Assembly (NCBI RefSeq): GCF_000690055.1 | Contig: NZ_JJNZ01000019.1 | Span: 1-64,000 of the forward strand | Direction of reading: 5' to 3' | Origin: Pseudoalteromonas fuliginea | GTDB taxonomy: Bacteria > Pseudomonadota > Gammaproteobacteria > Enterobacterales > Alteromonadaceae | Length of the DNA: 64,000 nt | Shown here: piece after piece, positions 35,941 to 46,149 of the stretch | Layout: every line of letters starts with the position of its first letter | Numbering within the stretch: position 1 is the stretch's first letter | The notes under the pieces: generated by a model | What the model was told of the DNA's origin: nothing | Seen by the model: only the letters and a program-made list of their open reading frames with translations | Database searches by the model: none | Made by a program: the position numbers and the translations under genes

Positions 35941-36660
35941 TTACTTTAAATGACGACCGCCATCTACAGGTAAAGAGCGCCCTGTGATGTATTGGCTTTG
36001 TAATAGTAAATCAATGCTATTGATAATTTCTTGGCATCCGGGTTCAATGCCCATTAATGATTTTTTAAGGGTCTTAGCGCGATATTGTTCATCGTCATGT
36101 TCATTAAAAATAATGAGCGATGGAGCAACCGAGTTCACTTTTATGTTTGGCGCATATTTAGCGCTAAACGATTTAGTTAGGTTGTCGAGTGCTGCTTTAC
36201 TTGCTGCGTAAGCTAAATGTTTAGGGCTGCCTGTTTCAACTACATAATCAGTGAGGTGAATTATATCGGCAGGTACTTTTTCATTTTGCTGATGTTTTAA
36301 AAGCAGCTCTGCGCACATTAAATTAATTAAATACGGTGTTTTGGCATGTATACGCATCATATTATCAAACAGTGCTGCGAAGTCAGGGTTGTTAGCTTCG
36401 CAGTCCCAGCTTGATGCGTTATGTACAATAGCGCGCAGCGATGTTGTATGCATATTAAGCGTATTTATAAATGCACTAATACCGTCATCGGTACTAAAGT
36501 CAGCATAAATACATACAGCGCCTTGTTGCTCTAATTTATCAACAGCGCCGTGACGAGTACGATACGTAATAATAACAGCCTGCCCTTGGGCTATATAATG
36601 CTGAGCTAGCGCTAAACCAATACGTTGGCCTGCGCCGGTAATTAAAATGGGCGATGTCAT
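35941..36660 (-). CDS. folM: Dihydromonapterin reductase
   Basis: The protein is a 239-residue short-chain dehydrogenase: NAD(P) motif LITGAGQRIGLAL, IVHNASSWDCE, and YAASKAALDNL with the catalytic Tyr and Lys, then VNSVAPSLIIFNEHD. Together with adjacent FolE and FolX it fits FolM, which makes tetrahydromonapterin, the likely cofactor of phenylalanine hydroxylase in many proteobacteria. FolM also has side activity on dihydrofolate. Confidence 0.9.
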   Translation of the reverse strand: MTSPILITGAGQRIGLALAQHYIAQGQAVIITYRTRHGAVDKLEQQGAVCIYADFSTDDGISAFINTLNMHTTSLRAIVHNASSWDCEANNPDFAALFDNMMRIHAKTPYLINLMCAELLLKHQQNEKVPADIIHLTDYVVETGSPKHLAYAASKAALDNLTKSFSAKYAPNIKVNSVAPSLIIFNEHDDEQYRAKTLKKSLMGIEPGCQEIINSIDLLLQSQYITGRSLPVDGGRHLK

Positions 36661-36750
36661 ATAATGCAGTGTTCTCTTTGGCGGGTAATTAATAAATATT
36701 AGCGTGTTAATTTAGTAAAATATACGCAGTCTCTTGAACTGTCGATCAAA

Positions 36751-36784
36751 AAAGCAATTAATCATTAATGGTATTAATTGCTTT
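36751..36784 (-). terminator. Terminator of nadE
   Basis: AAAGCAATTAAT (36751-36762) and ATTAATTGCTTT (36773-36784) form a 12-bp stem. On the minus strand the stem runs into TTTTTT, 19 bp after the nadE stop codon. Confidence 0.8.
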
Positions 36785-36802
36785 ATTTTATTTACTAAAA
36801 CA

Positions 36803-37633
36803 TTAATCGTAAATTGTCGGAATTGGTTGGCGCTTATGTTGTGTACGCGTGTAAATACTCACAAGCTTTTGTTCAACATCATTAGACACAGGTTTACCTT
36901 CTAAAAAGTCATCAATTTGCTCATAGCTTAAACCAAGTGCTTCTTCATCTGTTAAGCCTGGGCGGTCACTTTCTAAATCAGCTGTAGGTGCTTTATCTAC
37001 TAATAAAGCTGGCGCACCTAGTGCAGTTGCAAGCGCACGAACTTGGCGTTTTGATAAACCAAAAAGCGGCGCTAAATCGCATGCACCATCACCAAATTTG
37101 GTATAAAAACCAGTAATGTTTTCAGCACTATGGTCAGTACCTACGACTAAACCTTGGCAAAAACCTGCAATTTCATACTGAGCAACCATACGTTGGCGTG
37201 CTTTAACGTTGCCTTTAATAAAATCTATCTGAGCTTGCTCAGGAAGGGCTTCGCCGCTATCAACTATAGCTGCAAGCGCTTGCTCATGCAGCGCATCGGC
37301 TGCCGGTTGTACGTTAACGGTCATACGTTTACTTGGCTGAATAAAATCAACCGCCATTTGGGCTTCGTCTTCATCGGCTTGTACGCCATAAGGCAAGCGA
37401 ACAGCAATAAATTGATACTTATCAGTGTCTAGCTCTTCATTTAGCTGGTTGACTGCTAATTGGCACAAACGTCCACAAGTTGATGAGTCAACGCCACCAC
37501 TTATACCGAGCACTAACGACCTTGAGTAAGCTGCCACTAAGCGTGCTTTTATAAAATTAACTCGACGGGTTATTTCTGCGTTTATATCAATTGTTGGCTG
37601 AACTTTCATTTCAGCCATAATTTCGGCGCGCAT
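36803..37633 (-). CDS. nadE: Ammonia-dependent NAD+ synthetase
   Basis: The protein is 276 residues. [19 protein letters not shown] is the ATP-pyrophosphatase P-loop, [27 protein letters not shown] is the NAD synthetase core, and the C-terminus [10 protein letters not shown] is typical. It amidates nicotinic-acid adenine dinucleotide with ammonia in the last step of NAD synthesis. It lacks a glutaminase domain, as in E. coli NadE. The start at 37633 has the strong RBS AGGAGCTGGCC. Confidence 0.95.
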   Translation of the reverse strand: MRAEIMAEMKVQPTIDINAEITRRVNFIKARLVAAYSRSLVLGISGGVDSSTCGRLCQLAVNQLNEELDTDKYQFIAVRLPYGVQADEDEAQMAVDFIQPSKRMTVNVQPAADALHEQALAAIVDSGEALPEQAQIDFIKGNVKARQRMVAQYEIAGFCQGLVVGTDHSAENITGFYTKFGDGACDLAPLFGLSKRQVRALATALGAPALLVDKAPTADLESDRPGLTDEEALGLSYEQIDDFLEGKPVSNDVEQKLVSIYTRTQHKRQPIPTIYD

Positions 37634-37685
37634 GGCCAGCTCCTATAGTCTTATATAAACTTATTATGTGATTAAGCGTTTAATA

Positions 37686-37710
37686 ATTAAAGCCCTAAAT
37701 GGGCTTTAAT
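37686..37710 (-). terminator. Hairpin over the yceH stop codon
   Basis: ATTAAAGCCC-TAAAT-GGGCTTTAAT is a perfect 10-bp stem that includes the yceH stop (37687-37689). On the minus strand the T-rich 3' arm is followed by TATTAAACG, so it may terminate or stabilise the transcript. Confidence 0.55.
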
Positions 37711-38316
37711 CTGACGTAGTTCTGTTTTTAGTTGCTCAACTTCTGCGAGTAGTTCGTCTAACTCACTATTTTTAAGTGCATTAACTTTTGGCTCATGAGT
37801 ATTATTTGTTAAGTTAGTTTGCTGGTCTGCGAGCTGATGTATATAGCGACTTTCTCGCTTACCAGGTTCTCGTTCTAACTTTATTACGTAATCATTTTCA
37901 ATAAGCTCATTTAGTGCACTCTCTACTTCGTTTACATTATTAAACTCAGCAAGTCGAGTACTTCGAGTTCTCAGCTCTCCTGGTGTCTGTGCGCCGCGTA
38001 ATAGCAGTAAACAAACAATAGCGCGCTGTTGCTGTGAAAATTGTAAATTACTAAATTCAGTATTACAAAAACGATGGTCGTATTTATTTACGCGACCAGA
38101 AAGGCCTTCGTCTATTGTAACCAAACGCAGTTCGATTAGTTCATCAAGTATATTTTGTACGTCGTTTTCAGTGAAATTTACAACAGGATCGCGATTAGAC
38201 TTTTGATTACATGCATTTGTAAGGCCATTTAACGATAGCGGATAATGCTCTGGCGTCGTACTTTGCTTTTCTAGTAAGCAACCAATAACACGTTGTTGAT
38301 TTGCTGATAACTGCAT
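37687..38316 (-). CDS. yceH: YceH family protein (DUF480)
   Basis: The protein is 209 residues with the family opening QLSANQQRVIGCLLEKQ, TPEHYPLSLNGLTNACNQKSNRDPV and a second winged-helix module (LLLRGAQTPGELRTRS). The C-terminus is a coiled coil (SELDELLAEVEQLKTELRQ). A TTG 12 bases upstream extends the frame, but it overlaps the RBS TTGAG, so ATG 38316 is preferred. The tandem winged helices suggest nucleic-acid binding. The function is not known. Confidence 0.88.
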   Translation of the reverse strand: MQLSANQQRVIGCLLEKQSTTPEHYPLSLNGLTNACNQKSNRDPVVNFTENDVQNILDELIELRLVTIDEGLSGRVNKYDHRFCNTEFSNLQFSQQQRAIVCLLLLRGAQTPGELRTRSTRLAEFNNVNEVESALNELIENDYVIKLEREPGKRESRYIHQLADQQTNLTNNTHEPKVNALKNSELDELLAEVEQLKTELRQIKAHLGL

Positions 38317-38359
38317 AAATAATCTCAAATTAGTAAGCGTATTTTATTAGCTTACACTT

Positions 38360-41300
38360 TTATTGGGTATCAAGCCATTGGCTAAGTTTAGGTTGTAAAG
38401 CGGCTAGATCGAGAGGTTTACTCAAATAGTCGTCCATTCCAGCGGCAAGGCATTTATCTTTATCGCCCTGCATAGCATTTGCGGTTAAGGCTATTATAGT
38501 AATATTTTTATTATACTTACCTGCATCGCCTTTTCTTATCGCTTGTGTTGCCTGATAGCCGTCCATTTCTGGCATCTGGCAGTCCATTAAAATAAGCTCA
38601 TAAGGCTCGCCTTGCTTTGTATTGAGCTTAACAATTGCCTCAAACCCATTTTGTGCAATATCAAAGCTCACTCCAGCCTGTTTTAATAACGCTGAGGCGA
38701 CTACTTGGTTTACTTTATTATCTTCCACTAATAAAATTTGTGGTTGAGAAAAGTTAGTGGCGACCATTTTTGTGAGTTTGTTTTGCAACTGAGCTTGCTT
38801 TTGTTGTCGTTCTATAAACTGATCATTAGTGAGTGAATCAAATAAATCAGAAGGCGTTAGCGGTTTGAAAATCATACAATCAATCTTTATCGCTAGCTTT
38901 GATTCCTCTTTTGAGTAGCTCATAGGTGCCATTATTACTAATTTACAGCCTTGTATATTTATAAATCCTTTTAGAGCAGTAATGCATTCTGGCGACGCTT
39001 TTTCAAAAAAGTAGTAATCAATTAAAATGGCATCAGTATTTTGAACCTCATTATGTGAGTAATTCAATATTTGTTGATAGTCATTGATGCACTCTACACT
39101 AGCGCCCCAAACAGAGAGCTGCTTACTTGCTGTATTAGCATTTAAGCTGCATTCATCAATTATTAAAATATGCTTATTTTTAATTAAATGACTCGGTAGA
39201 TCTTGCTCTTTACTGAGTCGAGGTTGTATCTTTATTGTGAAAGAAAATGTGCTACCTTGGCCTTTCACGCTGGTTACACCAACCTCTCCGTTCATGAGTT
39301 CACAAAGCTGTTTTACTATCGCAAGGCCTAATCCTGTACCACCAAACTGACGCGTTGTTGAGGCATCTGCCTGTGTAAAGGAGTTAAACAATGTCGCTTG
39401 TTTTTTAAAGTCGATACCAATACCAGTATCAATAATAGAGCATTGTAAAAATGAACCGTTGGTTGTGTCATTTATTTTTGCCACAATTATTACTTCACCA
39501 TTTAAGGTGAATTTAACAGCGTTACCGATCAAGTTATTTAAAATTTGACGTAGCCTGTTTGGGTCGCTAATTATTTCGCTGACTGTAATTTGAGTGGCAT
39601 CTAAAATAAGCTTGGTATTGTTTTGCTCTACTTTTAAGGCGAACGATTCAACCACCTCACCTAATAATTTAGGTAAGTTAAATTGTACATTGTCGATATC
39701 GAGTTTACCGGCTTCTATTTTTGAAAAGTCTAAAATGTCATTAATTATATTAAGTAATGATTGAGCAGATGATTGGGCTAACTCTATATGGTGTTCTTGT
39801 TGTTGATCTAATTTTGTTTGCTTTATTATATTTAACATTCCGAGCACGCCGTTCATTGGGGTGCGAATTTCGTGACTCATACTCGCTAAAAACTCACTTT
39901 TTGCGGCAACTGCTTGTTCTGCTGTTTCTTTAGCCGTTACTAGCTCTTGTTCAGTTTCAATACGTTGCTGGCTAGAATGTAGGCTACCTATCAATGCGGC
40001 GACAGCGATTAAAAAACTTTCCTCATTTTTAGTCCAATTACGTTTAATTCTACATTGCTCAGCACAAATAATACCCAATACACCACTGCCTGCAGGTATA
40101 ATTACACACAGCATAGATTTGATCTCTAACGGCAGTAAATAATGTGTGGAGAGAGGCGCCAAGGTTGAATTTTGTAAAACATCAGAAGCATTAAATACAG
40201 CTTGATGGTCAATAGTATTAAAAAAGTCTGGGAGGTTTTTCCTAAGCCAAAGTAACTCTATTTTATCTGCTGAGTTCAATTCACTGTGCACGGCAAATGG
40301 AATTAGTTGGCTTTTGCCTTTATCAAAAAACCGTATGCTGGCGCGCTCAATTTGAAATGCTTGGCAAATAGATTGTGTAATTATGTCCTTGGATTGGCTT
40401 AGCTGGCCGTTTAAAATTAATTTATTTATAGTAAGCGAGGCTAAAATTTCGTTATGCAACGCTATAGAGCTACTTTCTAATTCAACTTTTTTTCGGGTAT
40501 CTATATTCTGCAATGATCCAAAAATTCTTACACATCGTCCGTTTTTTTGCTCTGCCTCACCATGCACAAGCACCCAAATTGACTCTCCTTCTGCATTCAT
40601 TACCTCCAGCTCAACTTCGTATTTTTCGCCGTGTTTTATAGCACGTTCAATCAAAGGTTTAATGGTTTCTCTGCTCGTGCCTTTTTTAAAGTAGCTCAAA
40701 TCTATTGGCCACTTAGGTTGGGTATTTAATGGGTATTTGAATATTTTTTTGGTCATATCTGACCAATACACTTGCTGAGTTTCTAAATTAAATGACCATG
40801 CGCCGATTTGTGCTAAATCACTCATTGTTTCGAGCATTTTCTCGTTTTGTTGTTGGCGATTAAGCATTTTTAAAAAGAATAAAAACGCCCAAGTCAGTAA
40901 TCCACAAATAATAATAATAGCCAAACGCAATGGCCAAATAGCTGAATGAGGCGGATTCCAACCGAGCTTTGGGGTAACGTATAGTTGCCAGCTTCCACCT
41001 TGGAAGTTCAAAGTGAATTCAAGAGGGTTTTGTTCAATAATATTTGAGTTCCCATAAAAAAACTCCCCTTTTTTACCTAAACCATTGCGACCTTGTATGG
41101 CAACGAGATACTCCTTTTCAAGTTCATAGATTCCAGAGTTGGTATAAATTTTTTGAATATCGAGCACAACTGATAACAAACCCCAAAATTCATTTTTAGG
41201 AGGGGTGTATACAGGGACTCTGGCTATTAATGCCTCACCTCCTTGCACTAAAGTGAGTGGCCCAGCCATGATGATCGTGTTTGTGTCGCGGGCTCTAATT

Positions 41301-41641
41301 GCATCTGCACGTTGATTTTTGTTATTTAAAAAATTAAGACCTATCGCTTTTTCATTTCCTTTTAAAGGATAAGTCATTTGAATAACCATATTTGGGGCGC
41401 CGCCAATATTACGCAGTTCTTTTGAGGTATTGAAAAGAGGGGCGGCAATCTGTGCAAAGCGTTCTTGCTCTAAGTTTGGCTCTACGGCTACAGCAACACC
41501 TAAGCCACGCACTAGTTGGATATTAGAAATTAAAGTCGATTCAAGCTGGGCGCGATAGGTGCTTACTTCGGAGAGGATTTGCAATCGATGGGCGTCTTTT
41601 GCTCGATTATAGTTAATACGCTCAAGTACCACACAAACCAA
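38360..41641 (-). CDS. Hybrid sensor histidine kinase (CHASE-PAS-GAF-HisKA-HATPase-REC)
   Basis: This is a frame of about 1093 residues. Residues about 20-230 fit a periplasmic CHASE domain ([20 protein letters not shown]), followed by TM2 ([16 protein letters not shown]), PAS (about 270-390), GAF (about 400-560), HisKA with [12 protein letters not shown], HATPase with [10 protein letters not shown] and DTGIGI, a degenerate receiver ([16 protein letters not shown]), and a full receiver with [15 protein letters not shown] and DDYLSKPL. The usable start at 41641 is TTG inside the first membrane helix. The helix ([20 protein letters not shown]) continues upstream to an in-frame stop at 41701 with no ATG/GTG/TTG. 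An out-of-frame ATG at 41691 suggests a frameshift. Confidence 0.85.
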   Translation of the reverse strand: MVCVVLERINYNRAKDAHRLQILSEVSTYRAQLESTLISNIQLVRGLGVAVAVEPNLEQERFAQIAAPLFNTSKELRNIGGAPNMVIQMTYPLKGNEKAIGLNFLNNKNQRADAIRARDTNTIIMAGPLTLVQGGEALIARVPVYTPPKNEFWGLLSVVLDIQKIYTNSGIYELEKEYLVAIQGRNGLGKKGEFFYGNSNIIEQNPLEFTLNFQGGSWQLYVTPKLGWNPPHSAIWPLRLAIIIICGLLTWAFLFFLKMLNRQQQNEKMLETMSDLAQIGAWSFNLETQQVYWSDMTKKIFKYPLNTQPKWPIDLSYFKKGTSRETIKPLIERAIKHGEKYEVELEVMNAEGESIWVLVHGEAEQKNGRCVRIFGSLQNIDTRKKVELESSSIALHNEILASLTINKLILNGQLSQSKDIITQSICQAFQIERASIRFFDKGKSQLIPFAVHSELNSADKIELLWLRKNLPDFFNTIDHQAVFNASDVLQNSTLAPLSTHYLLPLEIKSMLCVIIPAGSGVLGIICAEQCRIKRNWTKNEESFLIAVAALIGSLHSSQQRIETEQELVTAKETAEQAVAAKSEFLASMSHEIRTPMNGVLGMLNIIKQTKLDQQQEHHIELAQSSAQSLLNIINDILDFSKIEAGKLDIDNVQFNLPKLLGEVVESFALKVEQNNTKLILDATQITVSEIISDPNRLRQILNNLIGNAVKFTLNGEVIIVAKINDTTNGSFLQCSIIDTGIGIDFKKQATLFNSFTQADASTTRQFGGTGLGLAIVKQLCELMNGEVGVTSVKGQGSTFSFTIKIQPRLSKEQDLPSHLIKNKHILIIDECSLNANTASKQLSVWGASVECINDYQQILNYSHNEVQNTDAILIDYYFFEKASPECITALKGFINIQGCKLVIMAPMSYSKEESKLAIKIDCMIFKPLTPSDLFDSLTNDQFIERQQKQAQLQNKLTKMVATNFSQPQILLVEDNKVNQVVASALLKQAGVSFDIAQNGFEAIVKLNTKQGEPYELILMDCQMPEMDGYQATQAIRKGDAGKYNKNITIIALTANAMQGDKDKCLAAGMDDYLSKPLDLAALQPKLSQWLDTQ

Positions 41642-41797
41642 TACAGTTAATGCAAGCGATAGCCAAAAGGTCAGCTTAAAGTTATGAACATTCGTTTTTT
41701 ATTATTAATCGATGGTGGCATTAGCTGCATGTTGGCGTTAATTAAGGCAAATTAACTATAGCTAATTTATTACGAAAATGAAAACAGCGCTAGAGCC

Positions 41798-41841
41798 TGT
41801 TGGTCTTTCGAGGTTAAAAAATTAATCCTGAAAGGTCAACA
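41798..41841. repeat. Imperfect inverted repeat downstream of ycaO
   Basis: TGTTGGTCTTTCGAGG (41798-41813) pairs with CCTGAAAGGTCAACA (41827-41841) with one bulge and one G-T-type mismatch across an A/T-rich loop. It is 48 bp past the ycaO stop. No U-tract follows on the minus strand, so it may be a REP-like element or an mRNA 3'-end stem. Confidence 0.5.
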
Positions 41842-41888
41842 TGCCCTTAAATACGCCGTTTATTTTTTATAATTAGTTGTTTAACTAG

Positions 41889-43649
41889 TTACGCATCGCT
41901 AACTTCACGCGCCCAATGATTTTGCTTTGCTACATGTAGCTTGCGGTAACCATCAAGTAGTGCCGCATGCTTTTTAAAGCCTTCAAGCGATAAACCAGGG
42001 AAAGTTAAACCGTTAAACTGCTTTTTACCTTCGGCAATTTCTATAGCCAGCGCTACATTATTAGCACCAAACATTAAGCCTAGTGCATCTTGGTAATCTG
42101 CGTATTCGCGCTCGTCATCGTATTTAATTTCAAGAACTGCTTTTAAACAGCGGAAGTGGCGCATTGCCTCTTCGTTTACTTGGCCTGTATGAAGTATCCA
42201 GTCAACCCAATCAATGGCTTCTTCGCTGCCTGCAGCTAAACATAGGTGCGCTTTAAGCTCACCTATACGCAGTGTGTGCCATGGTGTGTCGGCATCGGTT
42301 GCAAGGCCAATAAATTCTGCGGCGCGGATAATATCGCTGTGGCCTGCTTCTTCAAGGCTGTCGTAAATGTCCATCCATTGCTCTGCATCGTACTGATCAA
42401 GCGATAGGAATGTTTCGCGGAATTTAGCGCCTTCGTTGTTGTTGCGCCAAATAAGCTCATCAACAGGGTAAATGTCTGACATGCCCGGTACTAAAATACG
42501 ACATGCGTATACGTTTAGATGCGTGTAATCCATGATGTAGATATCATGATCCATGCTGTGAATTAGGTCAGTACAGAAGTTATATTCTTGCTCTGTTGTG
42601 CCGCTAAAGTCCCAATGGACAAATTCAAAGTCAGGTTTTGCACGGAAGAAATCATGCGAAATCAAACCGCTTGAATCAATAAAGTGCAGTTCAATGTTCT
42701 CTGGTGTTGCTACTTCATCGTTATCAAATGTTGCAGGTTGGAATACATCTAGCTGATCAAGACGACGACCTTGTAGTAACTCAGTCACGGTACGTTCAAG
42801 CGCAACTTCAAATGATGGGTGAGCACCAAAAGAAGCAAATACAGAACCATCTGTTGGGTTAATAAGCGTTACGCTCATTACAGGGTATTTGCCCCCAAGT
42901 GATGCATCGGCAATACGTAAATGAAAGCCATGGCTGCGAAGTTCTTCACACGCTTCGTGAATTTTAGGGTATTGCTTAACAACGTCTTCAGGCACGATTG
43001 GTAAACAAATACCTTCGGCGATGATGCGGTTTTTAATCGCGCGTTCAAATACTTCTGATAAACCTTGTACGCGCGCTTCAAATTTCGTGTTACCTGCGCT
43101 CATACCGTTAGATACAAAAATATTACCAATAACGTTTACCGGGATGTATACGTCTTGGTTATCGCGTTGGCGAGTGTAGGGCAGGGTACAAATGCCACGA
43201 TCAATATTGCCTGAGTTAAAATCAAAAAGGTGTGATGCGTTAAGTTCGCGCTCTGGGTCAAAGTAATCCCATAAGCTTTCATCCATAATACCTTGTGGTA
43301 CTTCATCGCCTTCAACTTTAAACCATTTTTCACTTGGGTAATGAGTAAATTCGCCATTAGCAAATTCTTCACCTAGGTAAAAGTCTGCAAAAAAGTAGTT
43401 ACAGCTTAAACGCTCAAAGTATTCACCAAGTGCTGAGGCAATAGAGGCTTTGTCGGTTGCGCCTTTACCATTGGTAAACATAACACCGCAGTCACTGTCT
43501 TTTATATGAACCGAATAACAGTTAGCTACAGGGTTAAGCCAAAGCGCTTCTTCAACATTAATGTTTAGGGCTTTAAGCTTGTTTTGCATGGTAGAGATTG
43601 ACGATTCTAGGTCGCGGTCTTTACCTTTGATAAATGTTTTTTCAGTCAT
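41889..43649 (-). CDS. ycaO: YcaO-domain protein
   Basis: The protein is 586 residues from MTEKTFIKGKDRDLE, which matches the E. coli YcaO N-terminus. EEALWLNPVANCYSVHI, FTNGKGATDKASIASALGEYFERLS and NYFFADF belong to the ATP-binding YcaO core (about 50-390), and the C-terminal 180 residues match the E. coli protein's TPR-like extension. YcaO is linked to RimO-dependent beta-methylthiolation of ribosomal protein S12. A frame extends to 43736, but homology and GAG eight bases before ATG 43649 favour the shorter form. Confidence 0.92.
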   Translation of the reverse strand: MTEKTFIKGKDRDLESSISTMQNKLKALNINVEEALWLNPVANCYSVHIKDSDCGVMFTNGKGATDKASIASALGEYFERLSCNYFFADFYLGEEFANGEFTHYPSEKWFKVEGDEVPQGIMDESLWDYFDPERELNASHLFDFNSGNIDRGICTLPYTRQRDNQDVYIPVNVIGNIFVSNGMSAGNTKFEARVQGLSEVFERAIKNRIIAEGICLPIVPEDVVKQYPKIHEACEELRSHGFHLRIADASLGGKYPVMSVTLINPTDGSVFASFGAHPSFEVALERTVTELLQGRRLDQLDVFQPATFDNDEVATPENIELHFIDSSGLISHDFFRAKPDFEFVHWDFSGTTEQEYNFCTDLIHSMDHDIYIMDYTHLNVYACRILVPGMSDIYPVDELIWRNNNEGAKFRETFLSLDQYDAEQWMDIYDSLEEAGHSDIIRAAEFIGLATDADTPWHTLRIGELKAHLCLAAGSEEAIDWVDWILHTGQVNEEAMRHFRCLKAVLEIKYDDEREYADYQDALGLMFGANNVALAIEIAEGKKQFNGLTFPGLSLEGFKKHAALLDGYRKLHVAKQNHWAREVSDA

Positions 43650-43805
43650 ATTGATCTCAACTAGTTCTGCACGATGTGTGGAGCTGACATTATCGTGGAT
43701 TTTGATGTTTATTTCACCCTTTGCGAGCAAGAACATTATTATTTAATAAAACTGTGGTTATCATATGCTCTCAACGCTTGGTGAAAATTATCAAAGGAAA
43801 GGCCG

Positions 43806-46091
43806 ATGTTTAAATTAATCAAATGGTTACTGTTATTGACTGTTATTTTAGGGTTGGCGAGTACCGCCGTTGTTTATGGCGTACTTAGTTTAAGTTTACC
43901 CGCTCTTGATGGAAACGGGCGTAGTAACGCGGTAGTAGAGCCTGTAAAAATTTCGCGCGATGTATTAGGGCAAGTAGTAATAAACGCCAATAGCCGAAAC
44001 GACGCTGCCTATGGTTTAGGTTATGCACACGGGCAAGACCGATTTTTTCAAATGGATTTATTAAGGCGTAATGCAGCAGGCGAGCTAAGTGAATTATTTG
44101 GCGAAGCAGCGCTGGGGCTCGACAAAAAAATGCGCTTTCATCAATTGCGTAAACGCAGCCAAATTATTTTACAAACGCTGCCAGAGGCAGATAAGCAATT
44201 ACTTAAACGTTACGCTCAAGGTGTAAACGAAGGTTTAGCGCAAGTAGGGTATTCAAGCTTTGAATATTTACTAACAGGTGCAGCACAAAAGCCATGGCAA
44301 AGTGAAGACAGCCTACTTGTGATATTTAGCATGTACCTAGATTTACAAAGCGCCACATTTGAGCGCGACCAAGCACTCATTCAAATTGAGCAAGCGTACA
44401 CAAAGCAAATGGTTGATTTTTTAACGCAGCCGAGTAAGTACCAAGCCGCGCTTAATGGCAGTAGATTAGCGCCTTATAGCGGCGGCATACCTACTTTTCC
44501 AACTCAAACACAACACACAGTTAAAAGTATTGAAGCCAATCAAGAGCGCGGCAGTAATAACTGGGCTGTTACGGGAACGCTTACTAAAACAGGTGCTGGT
44601 ATGGTGTCGGATGATATGCATTTATCGATGGCAGTGCCTGTAATTTGGTACAGAACACAGCTAAATTACATGCAAAATGGAGCGCCTACCCAAGTAACTG
44701 GTGTATCGCTGCCAGGCGCACCTGCCATTGTAGTGGGCACAAACAATAATATTGCATGGGGATTTACGAATGGCTATTTAGATACTGCCGATTGGATTGC
44801 TTTAAATGACGAGCGTAAAACATGGCAAGTTGATGAATCGATTGCATTACCCGATGGGGAGGTCGAAAACTACTCATTAATACTCAGTGAATATGGCCCT
44901 GTAAAATACATTAACGAAAAGCCTTACGCACTTAGCTGGACTGCACATCAATCTTATGCCGTTAATATGCAGCTAGTGAAGTTAGAACAAGCCAAAACAG
45001 TAGATGATGCACTTGCTGTAGCAAGCGATGTGGGCATTCCGGTGCAAAATTTAATGGTGGTAGACAGCCAAGGTAGCGCCGCGTGGAAAAATATCGGTGG
45101 TATACCGGCTCGTAAAACACCAAGTGAGCTTGGCGTAAATGCCGATGATTACAGCGTGCTTTGGCAGCAAAACGAATTACAACGGCCCTTTGTTAAAAAT
45201 CCACAAAGTGGGCGATTATGGACTGGTAATTCTCGCGTGGTATCGGCTGAAGATAACGCGCGTTTTGGTAATGGTGGTTATGCACTCGGTGCGCGTTCAA
45301 GTCAAATTCGCGATAGATTATTTGAAAAACAAACATTTGCTGAGAGCGACTTTTACGCATTACAACTTGATAATCAAGCTCGCTTTTTAATGCCTTGGCA
45401 TGCTCTGCTATTAAAGCAATTAAAAACCGATACAACTGAAAATCAGCAATATATAACAGCACTCGAAAATTGGCAGCAATGTGCATGTTCAAACTCCATA
45501 GGGTATACCTTAGTTAAGCGCTACCGCGATGAAGTGATTAATATTGTATTTAGTAATATGGAAGACGAATTAAATAAACAACAAGGCACACTTAAATACG
45601 TAAAACGAGATTTAGAGCCCGCAGTTTGGCAGCTTATTAACAACAAACCCAACACATGGATAAACCCACAATTTAAGAGCTGGGATGCACAATTACACGG
45701 TGCATTTAGCCAAACTATCACTAAGCTTACAGAACAATTTGGCAATAACGTACAAAGCTGGCAGTGGGGCAAGGTAAATGAGTTAGTGATAGAGCATCCA
45801 TTTGCAAAGCAAATGCCGTTACTTGCTAAGTTATTAAATATGCCTACAGCTACGGGTTTTGGTGATAGTTACATGCCTGCTGTACAAGGGCGTAGTTTTG
45901 GCGCATCGCAACGCTTTATTGCTCAACCTGGGCATTTAGAGCATGCAATTATGGCTATTCCTGGTGGGCAATCGGGGCATCCATTATCTGAATTTTATAG
46001 AGCGGGTTTTAGTGATTACGTTGAGGGCAAACATACACCTTTATTGCCGCAAGAATTAATACATCAAATAGTAATAGAGCCTGCGCAATGA
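43806..46091 (+). CDS. Penicillin acylase family (Ntn hydrolase) protein
   Basis: The protein is 761 residues with an N-terminal membrane anchor or signal (LIKWLLLLTVILGLASTAVV). It has alpha-chain features (AYGLGYAHGQDRFFQMDLLRR), then the self-cleavage site GSNNWAVTG with Ser250 as the presumed catalytic N-terminal nucleophile of the beta chain. PGAPAIVVGTNNNIAWGFTN carries the oxyanion Asn. Family members hydrolyse penicillin G, cephalosporins or acyl-homoserine lactones. AHL quorum quenching (PvdQ-like) is possible but not shown. It is periplasmic. Confidence 0.88.
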   Translation: MFKLIKWLLLLTVILGLASTAVVYGVLSLSLPALDGNGRSNAVVEPVKISRDVLGQVVINANSRNDAAYGLGYAHGQDRFFQMDLLRRNAAGELSELFGEAALGLDKKMRFHQLRKRSQIILQTLPEADKQLLKRYAQGVNEGLAQVGYSSFEYLLTGAAQKPWQSEDSLLVIFSMYLDLQSATFERDQALIQIEQAYTKQMVDFLTQPSKYQAALNGSRLAPYSGGIPTFPTQTQHTVKSIEANQERGSNNWAVTGTLTKTGAGMVSDDMHLSMAVPVIWYRTQLNYMQNGAPTQVTGVSLPGAPAIVVGTNNNIAWGFTNGYLDTADWIALNDERKTWQVDESIALPDGEVENYSLILSEYGPVKYINEKPYALSWTAHQSYAVNMQLVKLEQAKTVDDALAVASDVGIPVQNLMVVDSQGSAAWKNIGGIPARKTPSELGVNADDYSVLWQQNELQRPFVKNPQSGRLWTGNSRVVSAEDNARFGNGGYALGARSSQIRDRLFEKQTFAESDFYALQLDNQARFLMPWHALLLKQLKTDTTENQQYITALENWQQCACSNSIGYTLVKRYRDEVINIVFSNMEDELNKQQGTLKYVKRDLEPAVWQLINNKPNTWINPQFKSWDAQLHGAFSQTITKLTEQFGNNVQSWQWGKVNELVIEHPFAKQMPLLAKLLNMPTATGFGDSYMPAVQGRSFGASQRFIAQPGHLEHAIMAIPGGQSGHPLSEFYRAGFSDYVEGKHTPLLPQELIHQIVIEPAQ

Positions 46092-46149
46092 ACTAAAGTA
46101 TAGCTAAACACGTTCTATATAATTACTAATAAAACAACAGAGAACTAAA

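Noticed and set aside
41639..41888. Extra small gene between ycaO and the hybrid kinase
   Set aside because: Only the open upstream part of the kinase frame, a six-codon ORF and an inverted repeat are present.
43650..43736. 29-residue N-terminal extension of YcaO
   Set aside because: E. coli YcaO begins at the equivalent of Met30 and a GAG RBS sits before that ATG.
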